The translations under genes were made by a program, and so were the position numbers. Below are positions 17,002 through 24,790 of a stretch of DNA of 64,000 nucleotides, piece by piece (position 1 is the first letter of the stretch; each line of letters begins with the position of its first letter). The stretch is from Streptomyces adelaidensis (GTDB taxonomy: Bacteria; Actinomycetota; Actinomycetes; Streptomycetales; Streptomycetaceae): positions 25,850-89,849 of the forward strand of contig NZ_JAEMUX010000028.1 in NCBI RefSeq assembly GCF_016598475.1. The letters are read 5' to 3'. Under the pieces are notes generated by a model. The model was not told the origin of the DNA. It did no database searches and saw nothing but the letters and a program-made list of their open reading frames with translations.

Positions 17002-17298
17002 GGCCGTCACATCTCCCGTTCTACACTGCCGACTCAATACCCACTATTTCGGACACGCCGCCCAGCGGTCGGCGTCTGCGGCTGATGCCGGATGTCGCGC
17101 ATTATGGACCCACTTGCCGCGATTCGGCACCGGTATAGCTTACGTTGTACAACGCACCATGCTCCGTCGGGGTGTCCTGCACATCACAAGAACGCACCGA
17201 TTGCCCCCAAGATTCCTATGGGCGGCCGGAGTTGACGCTTCCTTGCCGGAGTTGGCGTTTCCTTTACGGACGCCGGTCCCCGGTCTCCCTCGCAGACG
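17002..17298 (-). promoter_or_regulatory. Upstream region of the hopanoid operon with a 12-bp palindrome
   Basis: No gene is visible here. The clearest element is the perfect palindrome CGTTGTACAACG at 17143-17154, about 140 bases before the leader ORF, in a stretch that is A+T-richer than its surroundings. CATAAT-like and TATACC-like hexamers occur nearby on the minus strand, but I cannot pair either with a convincing -35. The palindrome is a reasonable operator candidate for the operon; the regulator is unknown. Confidence 0.45.
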
Positions 17299-17333
17299 CC
17301 GGGCCCCGCCGGAGCAGTTCCGGCGGGGCCCGG
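17299..17333 (-). terminator. Strong hairpin terminator after the ABC exporter
   Basis: A perfect 15-bp stem (arm CCGGGCCCCGCCGGA) with a 5-base loop starts 11 bases beyond the exporter ATPase stop. It lacks a T-run, as is usual in Streptomyces. It separates the exporter block from the hopanoid operon on the same strand. Confidence 0.8.
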
Positions 17334-17344
17334 GGCAGATCCGG

Positions 17345-18112
17345 CTACTTGCCCGTGAACTTCTCGTATTCCTTCAGGACCTCGTCGGTGGCGCCGTCCA
17401 TGCGCAGCTCACCGCGTTCCAGCCACAGGACGCGGTCGCAGGTGTCCCGGATCGACTTGTTGTTGTGGCTGACCAGGAAGACCGTGCCGGCCTCCTTGCG
17501 CAGTTCACGGATGCGGGCCTCGGAACGCTTCTGGAAGCTGCGGTCACCGGTGGCGAGGGCCTCGTCGATCATCAGGACGTCGTGGTCCTTGGCCGCCGCG
17601 ATGGAGAAGCGCAGGCGGGCCGCCATGCCGGAGGAGTAGGTCCGCATCGGCAGGGTGATGAAGTCGCCCTTCTCGTTGATGCCCGAGAAGTCGACGATCG
17701 ACTGGTAACGCTCCCTGATCTGCTCGCGGGACATACCCATCGCGAGCCCGCCCAATATGACGTTCCGCTCGCCCGTGAGGTCGTTCATCAGGGCCGCGTT
17801 GACGCCGAGCAGGGAGGGCTGGCCGTCGGTGAAGACCTTGCCCCGCTCGGCGGGGAGGAGGCCGGCGATGGCGCGCAGCAGGGTGGACTTGCCGGAACCG
17901 TTGGAGCCGATCAGACCGATGGCCTCGCCGCGATAGGCGATGAAGGAGACGCCCTTGACGGCGTGCACCTTGCGGACGCCGCGCTCCTCACCGCGCTTGA
18001 CGATGCGGCTGAGCGCGGCGGTGGCGCTGCCCTTGCCGGTCTTGGCGCCGTTGACGCGGTAGACGATGTGCAATTCGTCCGCGATGACGGTGGGGATGTG
18101 TGACTCAGCCAC
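17345..18112 (-). CDS. ABC exporter ATP-binding protein, TagH/Wzt type
   Basis: A 255-residue ATPase. Walker A is GSNGSGKST (near residue 70), the signature is YSSGMAARL (near 160) and Walker B is VLMIDEALATGD (near 180), with the H-loop VSHNNKSI. The SSGM signature and the LGVNAALMNDLTGERNV segment are typical of polysaccharide and teichoic acid exporters. No C-terminal carbohydrate-binding domain follows, unlike Wzt of O-antigen systems. GTG at 18112 overlaps the permease end by 8 bases. With the permease it should flip a lipid-linked polymer or glycolipid across the membrane; the cargo is suggested by the upstream CDP-alcohol genes. Confidence 0.92.
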   Translation of the reverse strand: MAESHIPTVIADELHIVYRVNGAKTGKGSATAALSRIVKRGEERGVRKVHAVKGVSFIAYRGEAIGLIGSNGSGKSTLLRAIAGLLPAERGKVFTDGQPSLLGVNAALMNDLTGERNVILGGLAMGMSREQIRERYQSIVDFSGINEKGDFITLPMRTYSSGMAARLRFSIAAAKDHDVLMIDEALATGDRSFQKRSEARIRELRKEAGTVFLVSHNNKSIRDTCDRVLWLERGELRMDGATDEVLKEYEKFTGK

Positions 18113-19034
18113 GGCCGTACCTCTCCTCCGCCTTCCAGAAGTACACGAAGCCGCCGAGCGCGACCAGCGCGGCCCAGCCACCGGCGACCGCCCACACGTG
18201 CGGGGGCAGGTTCTCGGAGCCGTAACCGTCGATCAGCGCGAAGCGCATCAGGTCCATGTAGATCGCCGCCGGGTTCCACTGGAGGATGTCGGCGATCCAC
18301 TTGGGGTGGTCGGCGAGCATCACCGGGATGGAGAACATGACGCCGGAGGCGTACATCCAGGTCCTCATCACGAACGGCATCAGCTGCGCGAGGTCCGGGG
18401 TCTTGGAACCCATGCGGGCCATGATCAGCGCGAGGCCGGTGTTGAACAGGAACTGCAGGACCAGCACGGGGAGGATCAGCAGCCAGGACAGCCGCGGGTA
18501 GCTTCCGAACCCGACCGCTACGACGAAGAGCACGATCATCGAGAACAGCAGCTGCTGGAGCTGCTGGAGCGCGAACGAGATGGGCAGCGAGGCGCGCGGG
18601 AAGTGCAGGGCGCGCACCAGGCCCAGGTTGCCGGCGATCGCGCGGACGCCCGCCATCACCGAGCTCTGGGTGAAGGTGAACACGAACACACCCGTGACCA
18701 GGAACGGGATGTACACCTCGCGCGACATGCCCCGGTCGGCGTTCAGGATCAGACCGAAGATCAGGAAGTACACCAGCGCGTTGAGCAGCGGGGTGGCCAC
18801 CTGCCACAGCTGGCCGAGCTTGGCCTGGCTGTACTGCGCGGTGAGCTTCGCCTGGGAGAAGGCGAGGATGAAGTGGCGCCGTCCCCACATATGGCGGACG
18901 TACTCGGCGAGTCCGGGCCGGGCGCCGCTCACGGCGAGTCCGTACTTGGCGGCCAGTTCCGTCGCGGAGAGCCCGTCGTCGGGCGACGGACGGTCGCTCA
19001 CCGCGAGCCTGCCGTCATGCGTTGTCTCACTCAC
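18105..19034 (-). CDS. ABC-2 type permease, TagG/Wzm type
   Basis: A 309-residue protein with a cytoplasmic N-terminus of about 60 residues and six predicted hydrophobic segments. The motif region SQAKLTAQYSQAKLGQLWQV followed by a transmembrane helix is the ABC-2 permease opening found in TagG-like polymer exporters. GTG at 19034 is the chosen start. It is 97 bases downstream of the glycosyltransferase and overlaps the ATPase. The pair forms the likely export step for the product of the 19.1-24.4 kb genes. Confidence 0.9.
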   Translation of the reverse strand: MSETTHDGRLAVSDRPSPDDGLSATELAAKYGLAVSGARPGLAEYVRHMWGRRHFILAFSQAKLTAQYSQAKLGQLWQVATPLLNALVYFLIFGLILNADRGMSREVYIPFLVTGVFVFTFTQSSVMAGVRAIAGNLGLVRALHFPRASLPISFALQQLQQLLFSMIVLFVVAVGFGSYPRLSWLLILPVLVLQFLFNTGLALIMARMGSKTPDLAQLMPFVMRTWMYASGVMFSIPVMLADHPKWIADILQWNPAAIYMDLMRFALIDGYGSENLPPHVWAVAGGWAALVALGGFVYFWKAEERYGRG

Positions 19035-19131
19035 AAATGGAAACTTTCGTCCTCAAAAGTGCGCAGCCTGGTCGGGCCGAGGCAGAAACCTGGGACCGGG
19101 TACCGCCGAATGCTCTCAGATATCGAGCTTG

Positions 19132-20016
19132 TCAGATGACGGGAGGTCGGCCCAGCCTGGTCAGGCGCCACACCGTACGCCACTTCATGGGCCGGCGGGG
19201 GCCGCAGGGGCTCGTCCAGCCCTCCTTGAAGCCGCCGAACCAGGCCTTCAGGGCCGGGCCGGAGGGCTTGCGGAGGAGGGTCAGGAGCAACCAGACACCG
19301 AGGTAGACCGGTACGAGGAGGACCGGGAGGTTGCGGCGCGCGAGCCAGACGCGGTTGCGCGCGACCATGCGGTGGTAGACCGCGTGCCGGGAGGGCGCGG
19401 TCGTGGGGTGGTTCAGCACCATGTCGGACCGGTAGTCGATCATCCAGCCCGCGTCGAGGGCCCGCCATGCCAGGTCGGTTTCCTCGTGCGCGTAGAAGAA
19501 CGCGTCGGGGAGTCCGCCGACTTCGGCGAAGACCTGGGTGCGTACGGCGTTGGCGCCCCCGAGGAAGGTGGTGACCCGGGAGGAGCGCATAGGGTCGGCG
19601 GCCCGCAGCCGGGGCACGTGGCGCCGCTGGGTCTCGCCGGTGTCGGGGTCGGCGATGCGGAAACTGACGATGCCGAGCCTCGGGTCGTCCGCGAAGGCCC
19701 GGCGGCACAGTTCGGCGGTGTCGTGGTGGGCGAGCAGGCCGTCGTCGTCGAGGAAGAGGAGCACGTCGACGTCCCGGCCGCTGGGGCCGAACGCCTCTAT
19801 GCCTGTGTTCCGGCCGCCGGGGATACCGAGGTTCTCCGGCAGTTCGACCGTCCGTACGCCCTCGGGGACGTCCGGGACGGGCGAGCCGTTGCCGACGACG
19901 ACCGCCTCGACCCGGTCGCCCTCCTGCTTGGCGACCGAGTCGAGGAGGGCGCGGAGTTCGTCCGGGCGATTGCCCATGGTGATGATCACCGCGCCGACCT
20001 TCATGCCGCTGCTCAC
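19132..20016 (-). CDS. Family 2 glycosyltransferase
   Basis: A 294-residue GT-A enzyme. The nucleotide-sugar motif VLLFLDDDGLL is near residues 86-95, ENLGIPGGRNTGI precedes it, and FFYAHEETDLAWRA is the acceptor/base region, as in rhamnosyl- and galactofuranosyl-type GT2 proteins. One hydrophobic segment near residue 235 (LPVLLVPVYLGVWLLL) may anchor it at the membrane. GTG at 20016 overlaps the upstream stop (GTGA); ATG at 20004 is an alternative. Sugar donor and acceptor are unknown. Context suggests decoration or initiation of the exported molecule. Confidence 0.88.
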   Translation of the reverse strand: MSSGMKVGAVIITMGNRPDELRALLDSVAKQEGDRVEAVVVGNGSPVPDVPEGVRTVELPENLGIPGGRNTGIEAFGPSGRDVDVLLFLDDDGLLAHHDTAELCRRAFADDPRLGIVSFRIADPDTGETQRRHVPRLRAADPMRSSRVTTFLGGANAVRTQVFAEVGGLPDAFFYAHEETDLAWRALDAGWMIDYRSDMVLNHPTTAPSRHAVYHRMVARNRVWLARRNLPVLLVPVYLGVWLLLTLLRKPSGPALKAWFGGFKEGWTSPCGPRRPMKWRTVWRLTRLGRPPVI

Positions 20017-20792
20017 TTCAGCCTGCTGGAAACGAGGATGGACACCAGGTGCAGCAGTGTCTGGAGCAGCGCGATTCCGGCGAGTACGGCGACGCCGAGC
20101 CGGGAGAAGAAGAGGTCGCCCCGGACCGTGTCCAGGACCGCGAGGACCAGGATCAGCAGGGACGCCTCGACGCCGAGGATCAGCCGGTGGAACTTCAGCG
20201 CGGCGGCGGCCTTGCGGGCCAGTGCCATGCCGGAGGAGCGCGGCTCGGAGGCCGACTCCTGGACCGGCGGCTTGCCGGTCTGGTGCCGGGCGACACCGAC
20301 GAGGTCGGTCTCGGCCTTGATCAGGATCGCGCCGAGGGCGGCGAGGGTGCCGAGGAACGCCCACAGCCAGTCGATCCGCCCGGTGCCCCACAGGTCCGCG
20401 GCGCGCAGCCCGAAGCCGACGAGCACGGCCGCGTCGCACAGGTAGGCGCCGACGCGGTCGACGTAGACACCGGCCATGGAGAACTGCTTGCGCCAGCGGG
20501 CGATCTCGCCGTCGACGCAGTCGAGGAGCAGGTACAGCTGGACCATCAGCACGCCGAGGACGGCGCCCGGGATGCCCGGCAGCAGCAGGGCCGGGGCGGC
20601 GAGGACGCCGAAGACGGTCATCAGGTAGGTCAGCTGGTTGGGCGAGACCCGGGTGTTCACCAGGTGCCGGTCGATGCGCAGGGAGATCTCGCGCATGTAG
20701 AGCCGGCCGGCCCAGTGCTCGCCGCTCCGGCGGTCCTTCACACCCGGGGGGTGAACGACCGGGCGGAGTTCAGCTACCGATGGCTTTGGCAT
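20013..20792 (-). CDS. CDP-alcohol phosphatidyltransferase family protein with altered motif
   Basis: A 259-residue multi-pass membrane protein. The family motif D-x2-DG-x2-AR-x8-G-x3-D-x3-D is present as DCVDGEIAR, then G108 and D112, but the position of the last Asp is Ala116 (VDRVGAYLCD). That residue is the proposed catalytic base in the family, so activity or chemistry may differ, or Asp120 may substitute. Roughly five hydrophobic segments follow. It overlaps the dehydrogenase gene by 23 bases and the glycosyltransferase by 4. Expected reaction: transfer of a phospho-alcohol from a CDP-alcohol to a lipid or polyol. Confidence 0.85.
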   Translation of the reverse strand: MPKPSVAELRPVVHPPGVKDRRSGEHWAGRLYMREISLRIDRHLVNTRVSPNQLTYLMTVFGVLAAPALLLPGIPGAVLGVLMVQLYLLLDCVDGEIARWRKQFSMAGVYVDRVGAYLCDAAVLVGFGLRAADLWGTGRIDWLWAFLGTLAALGAILIKAETDLVGVARHQTGKPPVQESASEPRSSGMALARKAAAALKFHRLILGVEASLLILVLAVLDTVRGDLFFSRLGVAVLAGIALLQTLLHLVSILVSSRLK

Positions 20793-21834
20793 AGTCGGCG
20801 TATGCGTCCTTGATCTGTTCGGTGCTCAGTTCGAGGTGCTCGAGAATGGTGTAGCGGCCCGGCCGGGTCTGCGGGGCGAACTTCACGACCTGGACGAACT
20901 CGTCGATCGTGAAGCCGATCTCGTCCGGCAGGACCGGGAGGCCGTGGTGCCGCAGGACGTCGGTCATCTGGCCGGCCATCTCGTGGTTGCCCCGCAGGAA
21001 CATGGCGAACGCGCCGCCGAGGCCGCACTGTTCGCCGTGCAGGGCGTTGCGCTTGGGGAAGCTCAGGTCGAAGGCGTGGCTGATCTCGTGGCAGGCGCCC
21101 GAGGCGGGACGGCTGTCACCGGCCACGGACATGGAGATCCCGCACAGGACGAGGGACTCTGACAGGGTCGTCAGGAAGTCGTCGTCGCCGACACCACCGG
21201 GGTGGCGGAGCACGGCCTCGGCGGCCTGGCGGGCCATGGCTGCGGCCAGCCCGTCGACCTTCTCGCCGGTCTCGCGGCTGGACAGCTCCCAGTCGGCCAC
21301 GGCGGAGATCTTGCAGATCACATCGCCGATGCCGGCCCGCACGAAGCGCACCGGGGCCTCCCGGATGACATCCAGGTCGATGATGATCCCGATCGGGTTG
21401 GGCACACCGTAGGAGCCGCGGCCCGCGTCGTTGTCGAGCGTGGCGACCGGGGAGCACAGCCCGTCGTTGGCGAGGTTCGTGGCGACGGCGACCAGCGGCA
21501 GCCCGACCCGCGCGGCGGCGTACTTGGCGCAGTCGATGACCTTGCCGCCGCCGAGCCCGACCACGGCGTCGTAGTGACCGCCCTTCTTGATCGAGTCGGC
21601 GAGCCGTACGGCGCCGTCGATGGTGCCGTCGGCGTCGCAGAACCAGTCCGCCTCCGGCAGTGCGGGGGCGAACCGGTCGCGCAGCGCGCGCCCGGAGCCG
21701 CCGCTGATCGCGAAGGCCATCCGGCCCGACGGCGCGATGCGCTGGTCCGACAGGATCGTCGCCAGGTCATCGAGCGCGCCGGGACGGATGTCCACGACGA
21801 TCGGCGAGGGGATGAGCCTCGTCAGTACTGGCAC
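20770..21834 (-). CDS. Iron-containing alcohol dehydrogenase, glycerol-1-phosphate dehydrogenase-like
   Basis: A 354-residue dehydroquinate-synthase/Fe-ADH-fold protein. NAD binding is at AVVGLGGGKVIDCAKYAA. Metal ligands are expected in GACHEISHAFD and NALHGEQCG. This combination resembles the AraM/EgsA sn-glycerol-1-phosphate dehydrogenases (Fe-ADH_2), which reduce dihydroxyacetone phosphate. GTG at 21834 overlaps the nucleotidyltransferase end by 13 bases. Next to a nucleotidyltransferase and two CDP-alcohol transferases, a role in making the polyol phosphate for a CDP-polyol is the natural inference; the exact substrate is unproven. Confidence 0.82.
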   Translation of the reverse strand: MPVLTRLIPSPIVVDIRPGALDDLATILSDQRIAPSGRMAFAISGGSGRALRDRFAPALPEADWFCDADGTIDGAVRLADSIKKGGHYDAVVGLGGGKVIDCAKYAAARVGLPLVAVATNLANDGLCSPVATLDNDAGRGSYGVPNPIGIIIDLDVIREAPVRFVRAGIGDVICKISAVADWELSSRETGEKVDGLAAAMARQAAEAVLRHPGGVGDDDFLTTLSESLVLCGISMSVAGDSRPASGACHEISHAFDLSFPKRNALHGEQCGLGGAFAMFLRGNHEMAGQMTDVLRHHGLPVLPDEIGFTIDEFVQVVKFAPQTRPGRYTILEHLELSTEQIKDAYADYAKAIGS

Positions 21835-22586
21835 GCGATCACGCGTCCCTTGGCGAGGTCCTCGTGGTTGTCGATCTCGACCCACTTGACGTCGCCGATG
21901 GGGGCCACGTCGATGCGGAAGCCGCGGTTCACGAGCTCCTGGTAGCCGTGCTCGTAGAACTGCTGCGGGTCCGTCTCGAAGACCGTCTTCAGGGCGTCGG
22001 CCAGCTCGTCGGCGGCCTCGCCCTCGATGAGGGTGACGCCGATGTACTCACCGGTCGCCTCGGCCGGGTCCATCAGCTTGGTGATCTTCGTCATGGAGCC
22101 CTCGGGGCCGACGACGACCTTCATCTCCTCGTCGGCGAGGGACTTCACCGTGTCGAGGGCGAGGATGATCTTCTTGCCGTCGCCGCGGGCGGCGAGCAGG
22201 GTCTTCTCGACGGAGACCGGGTGCACGGTGTCGCCGTTGGCGAGGATCACCGAGTGCTTGATGGCATCACGGCCGCACCACAGGGAGTAGGCGTTGTTCC
22301 ACTCCTCGGCCTTGTCGTTGTCGATCAGGGTGATCTTGACGCCGTACTTCTGCTCCAGCGCCTCGCGGCGCTCGTACACGGCCTCCTTGCGGTACCCGAC
22401 GATGATCGCGACCTCGGTCAGGCCGATCTCGGCGAAGTTGCCGAGGGTGAGGTCGAGGACGGTGAGGCTCTCCGCGTCTCCCTCGACGGACCCTTCGGGT
22501 CCTACCGGCACCAGTGCCTTGGGGAGGGTGTCGGTGTAGGGGCGAAGACGCCGTCCGGCGCCGGCCGCCAGCACGAGGCCGATCAT
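21822..22586 (-). CDS. NTP transferase, LicC/inositol-phosphate cytidylyltransferase-like
   Basis: A 254-residue nucleotidyltransferase. The signature LAAGAGRRLRPYTDTLPKAL is at residues 5-24, EEWNNAYSLW resembles the NNIYSL element of LicC-type cytidylyltransferases, and the metal-binding NGDTVHP and VEIDNHEDL complete the fold. It probably activates a phosphorylated alcohol with CTP (or another NTP). The ATG overlaps the stop of the DUF5941 gene (ATGA). Glucose-1-phosphate-type activity cannot be excluded, but the short length and the YSL element favour a phospho-alcohol substrate. Confidence 0.85.
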   Translation of the reverse strand: MIGLVLAAGAGRRLRPYTDTLPKALVPVGPEGSVEGDAESLTVLDLTLGNFAEIGLTEVAIIVGYRKEAVYERREALEQKYGVKITLIDNDKAEEWNNAYSLWCGRDAIKHSVILANGDTVHPVSVEKTLLAARGDGKKIILALDTVKSLADEEMKVVVGPEGSMTKITKLMDPAEATGEYIGVTLIEGEAADELADALKTVFETDPQQFYEHGYQELVNRGFRIDVAPIGDVKWVEIDNHEDLAKGRVIACQY

Positions 22587-24388
22587 GCGGGTTCTCCTTC
22601 ATCGTGTACGGCGGGTGCGCCGGTTTTATGGGCGGTCACCCAGAAGCGGATGCTCTCGAGAAGCACCAGCAGTGCCACGGCCACGGCGAGAGCCGTGAGC
22701 GCGACCTTGAACTCTGTGGGCGCGAGCAGCGCGGCCAGGACGGTGACCAGCAGGGTCCTGCCTTCGTGACCGCCGATCGCCCGCACCAGCCACCGCGGTG
22801 GCGCGCCGGCGTCGCCGCGGATGCGGTACACCGTGTCGTAGTGATGGTAGGCGACCGCGCCCACCAGCCCGAAAGCCGCTGGAAGCGCCCCGTTCACATC
22901 CGCTTTGGCCGCCAGCACCAGGACGGTGCAGTATTCGGCGGCGCGGAAGAGCGGGGGGATCAGCCAGTCGAGGGGGCCCTTGAGGGGGTGCGTGACGGCT
23001 TCCGCCGACAGCAGTACGTACAGGCCGGCCAGGAGGACGACCTGCCAGGCTGGGCCCCAGACCCAGGCCGCGGTCACCACGGCCACGGCTGCGAGGGCCG
23101 CGCTGAGCGGCGCCGTCTTTCGCGGCCTGCCCCGGAGGACGGGTGCCAGCATCTCGACGAGCGGCCCGCTGTCCGTGAGGTCGGCGAGGGCCTGCGCGGC
23201 CCGGTCCGTGCGCCGCGCCTTGCGGGTCAACGACCGCAGTACCCGCCCCGCCGTGGTGTACGTCGCGGCGAACGCGCAGCCGATGAGCAGCGCGTAGAAG
23301 GTGATGCGCGGCGTGGTGACGGCCGTGAGGACGGCGATCATCGCCCAGCGCTCGCCGATCGGCAGCACGATCATCCGCCGCAGCCAGACCGTCCAGCCGA
23401 CGCTGTCGAGCTTGTCGGAGAGGGCGGCGGTGGGGCTGGTGTTGGCGGTGGCGTCGTGGTTCGCCTCGTTGAAGGAGAAGTCGACGACGTGACGGCAGGT
23501 CTGCAGGATCATCGCGCCGAGGGCGAGCGCCCACACGTCGTCGCCGCCGCGGGCGGCTCCGAGGGCGAGGCCCGCGTAGTAGGCGTACTCCTTGGCGCGG
23601 TCGAAGGTGGCGTCGAGCCAGGCGCCGAGCGTCGAGTACTGCAGGGAGTAGCGGGCCAGCTGGCCGTCGGTGCAGTCCAGGACGAAGGAGAAGATCAGCA
23701 GCAGGCCGGCCGCGACGAAGCCGCCGCGGGTGCCGGTGGCCGCGCACCCCGCCGCGATCAGGGCGGTGATCAGCGAGGCCGTGGTGACCTGGTTCGGGGT
23801 CAGGCCCCGGCGGGCGCACCAGCGGGCGAGGTAACGGGAGTACGGGCTGATGCAGTAGGTGGTGAAGAAGCCGTCACGGGACTTCACCGCCGTGCGCAGC
23901 CGTACGGCCTCGTCGTCGACGGCGGCGACCGCCTGGCGGGCCTCGTTGCGGGCCTGCGGGTCGGCGGGGACGACGGCGACCAGGGTGCCGAGCTCGGGCC
24001 GGTACGGGGTGACGCCGTCGGCGTAGAGGGCAGCCACGACACGGTCGGCGAGGTTGTCCACGGCGAGCGCGGTGCCGCCGCTCGCCGCCGAGCTCTCGCG
24101 GGCCAGCGCCCGGGTCAGGGCCTGGCGGGCGGCGGGTTGCACGGTCATGGCGCCGGGCAGGGCGGCGGCCTCGAAGCGGGGGTCGGTGAGTCCCAGGCGC
24201 AGCGCGTGCACATGGCCCACGAAGCGGGCGTCGACGATCGCGACCCGCCCGCCGGCGGGCACCGTCGCCAGGAGCGTCTCGGCGTCACCGGCGTTGGGGG
24301 CGACCCGCACGTCGAAGCCGAGCGACCGCAGATCGCCCTCCAGCGACGATCCGGGGACCGGCTGACCGGTGAGGATGGCGGTCGACAG
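22583..24388 (-). CDS. CDP-alcohol phosphatidyltransferase with N-terminal soluble domain (DUF5941 type), probable CTG start
   Basis: A 601-residue protein if started at CTG 24388. Residues 1-150 are a soluble domain containing VAIVDARFVGHVHALRL. Then comes a complete CDP-alcohol transferase motif: DCTDGQLAR near residue 238, then G255, D259 and D263. About ten hydrophobic segments follow to the C-terminus. CTG is preferred because GGAGTGAG lies 9 bases before it and a stop codon is only two codons upstream; related proteins as I recall them begin MSTAILTGQPVPGSSLEGD, which this start reproduces. GTG at 24310 would drop 26 conserved-looking residues. First gene of the seven-gene block. Confidence 0.82.
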   Translation of the reverse strand: MSTAILTGQPVPGSSLEGDLRSLGFDVRVAPNAGDAETLLATVPAGGRVAIVDARFVGHVHALRLGLTDPRFEAAALPGAMTVQPAARQALTRALARESSAASGGTALAVDNLADRVVAALYADGVTPYRPELGTLVAVVPADPQARNEARQAVAAVDDEAVRLRTAVKSRDGFFTTYCISPYSRYLARWCARRGLTPNQVTTASLITALIAAGCAATGTRGGFVAAGLLLIFSFVLDCTDGQLARYSLQYSTLGAWLDATFDRAKEYAYYAGLALGAARGGDDVWALALGAMILQTCRHVVDFSFNEANHDATANTSPTAALSDKLDSVGWTVWLRRMIVLPIGERWAMIAVLTAVTTPRITFYALLIGCAFAATYTTAGRVLRSLTRKARRTDRAAQALADLTDSGPLVEMLAPVLRGRPRKTAPLSAALAAVAVVTAAWVWGPAWQVVLLAGLYVLLSAEAVTHPLKGPLDWLIPPLFRAAEYCTVLVLAAKADVNGALPAAFGLVGAVAYHHYDTVYRIRGDAGAPPRWLVRAIGGHEGRTLLVTVLAALLAPTEFKVALTALAVAVALLVLLESIRFWVTAHKTGAPAVHDEGEPA

Positions 24389-24790
24389 ACGAACTCACTC
24401 CCTGGGTGCCGGCGCGACCGCGCCGGACATGTGCGTGGTGGGAAGGCGCCCCGGCCCGCTACGACCCGGCGGCGTGTCGGCAGAGGTTATCGGATGAAGA
24501 GAAGGAGGCGTTCACCGCCCGTTCATGGCCCGATCAGTTCCACATGCCGGCGCCGTCGGCCCTCTGCAGCGATCATCATCGGTGATTTGGGGGTTGTGCC
24601 ACAAACTCCGGTCCTTATATCGGTTCAAAGAGTGCATAGGGGTGGGTGCTTCTCCGTTCGGAGGCCGCGACCAGCGCCTCTCAAGGACCTCGGGGAGCCG
24701 CGTGACCAGCCACGATCGACGCCGCACCCGCCGACACCGCACACCTTCTACGGCGAATGGGCACAACCCGGCCCCGAATAAGGTGGCCCC
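24389..24790. promoter_or_regulatory. 402-bp divergent intergenic region between the CDP-alcohol block and galE
   Basis: No convincing gene. It must carry the promoter of the minus-strand block and that of galE. A relatively A+T-rich tract (CCTTATATCGGTTCAAAG, near 24612-24629) is the likeliest promoter zone. GGGTTGTGCC near 24591 recurs inverted (GGCACAACCC) near 24760. AAGGTGG before the galE ATG is its ribosome site. Assignment of promoters is tentative. Confidence 0.4.

Noticed and set aside
24591..24770. GGGTTGTGCC and its inverted copy GGCACAACCC about 170 bp apart
   Set aside because: Ten-base matches at that distance can occur by chance and have no clear promoter context.
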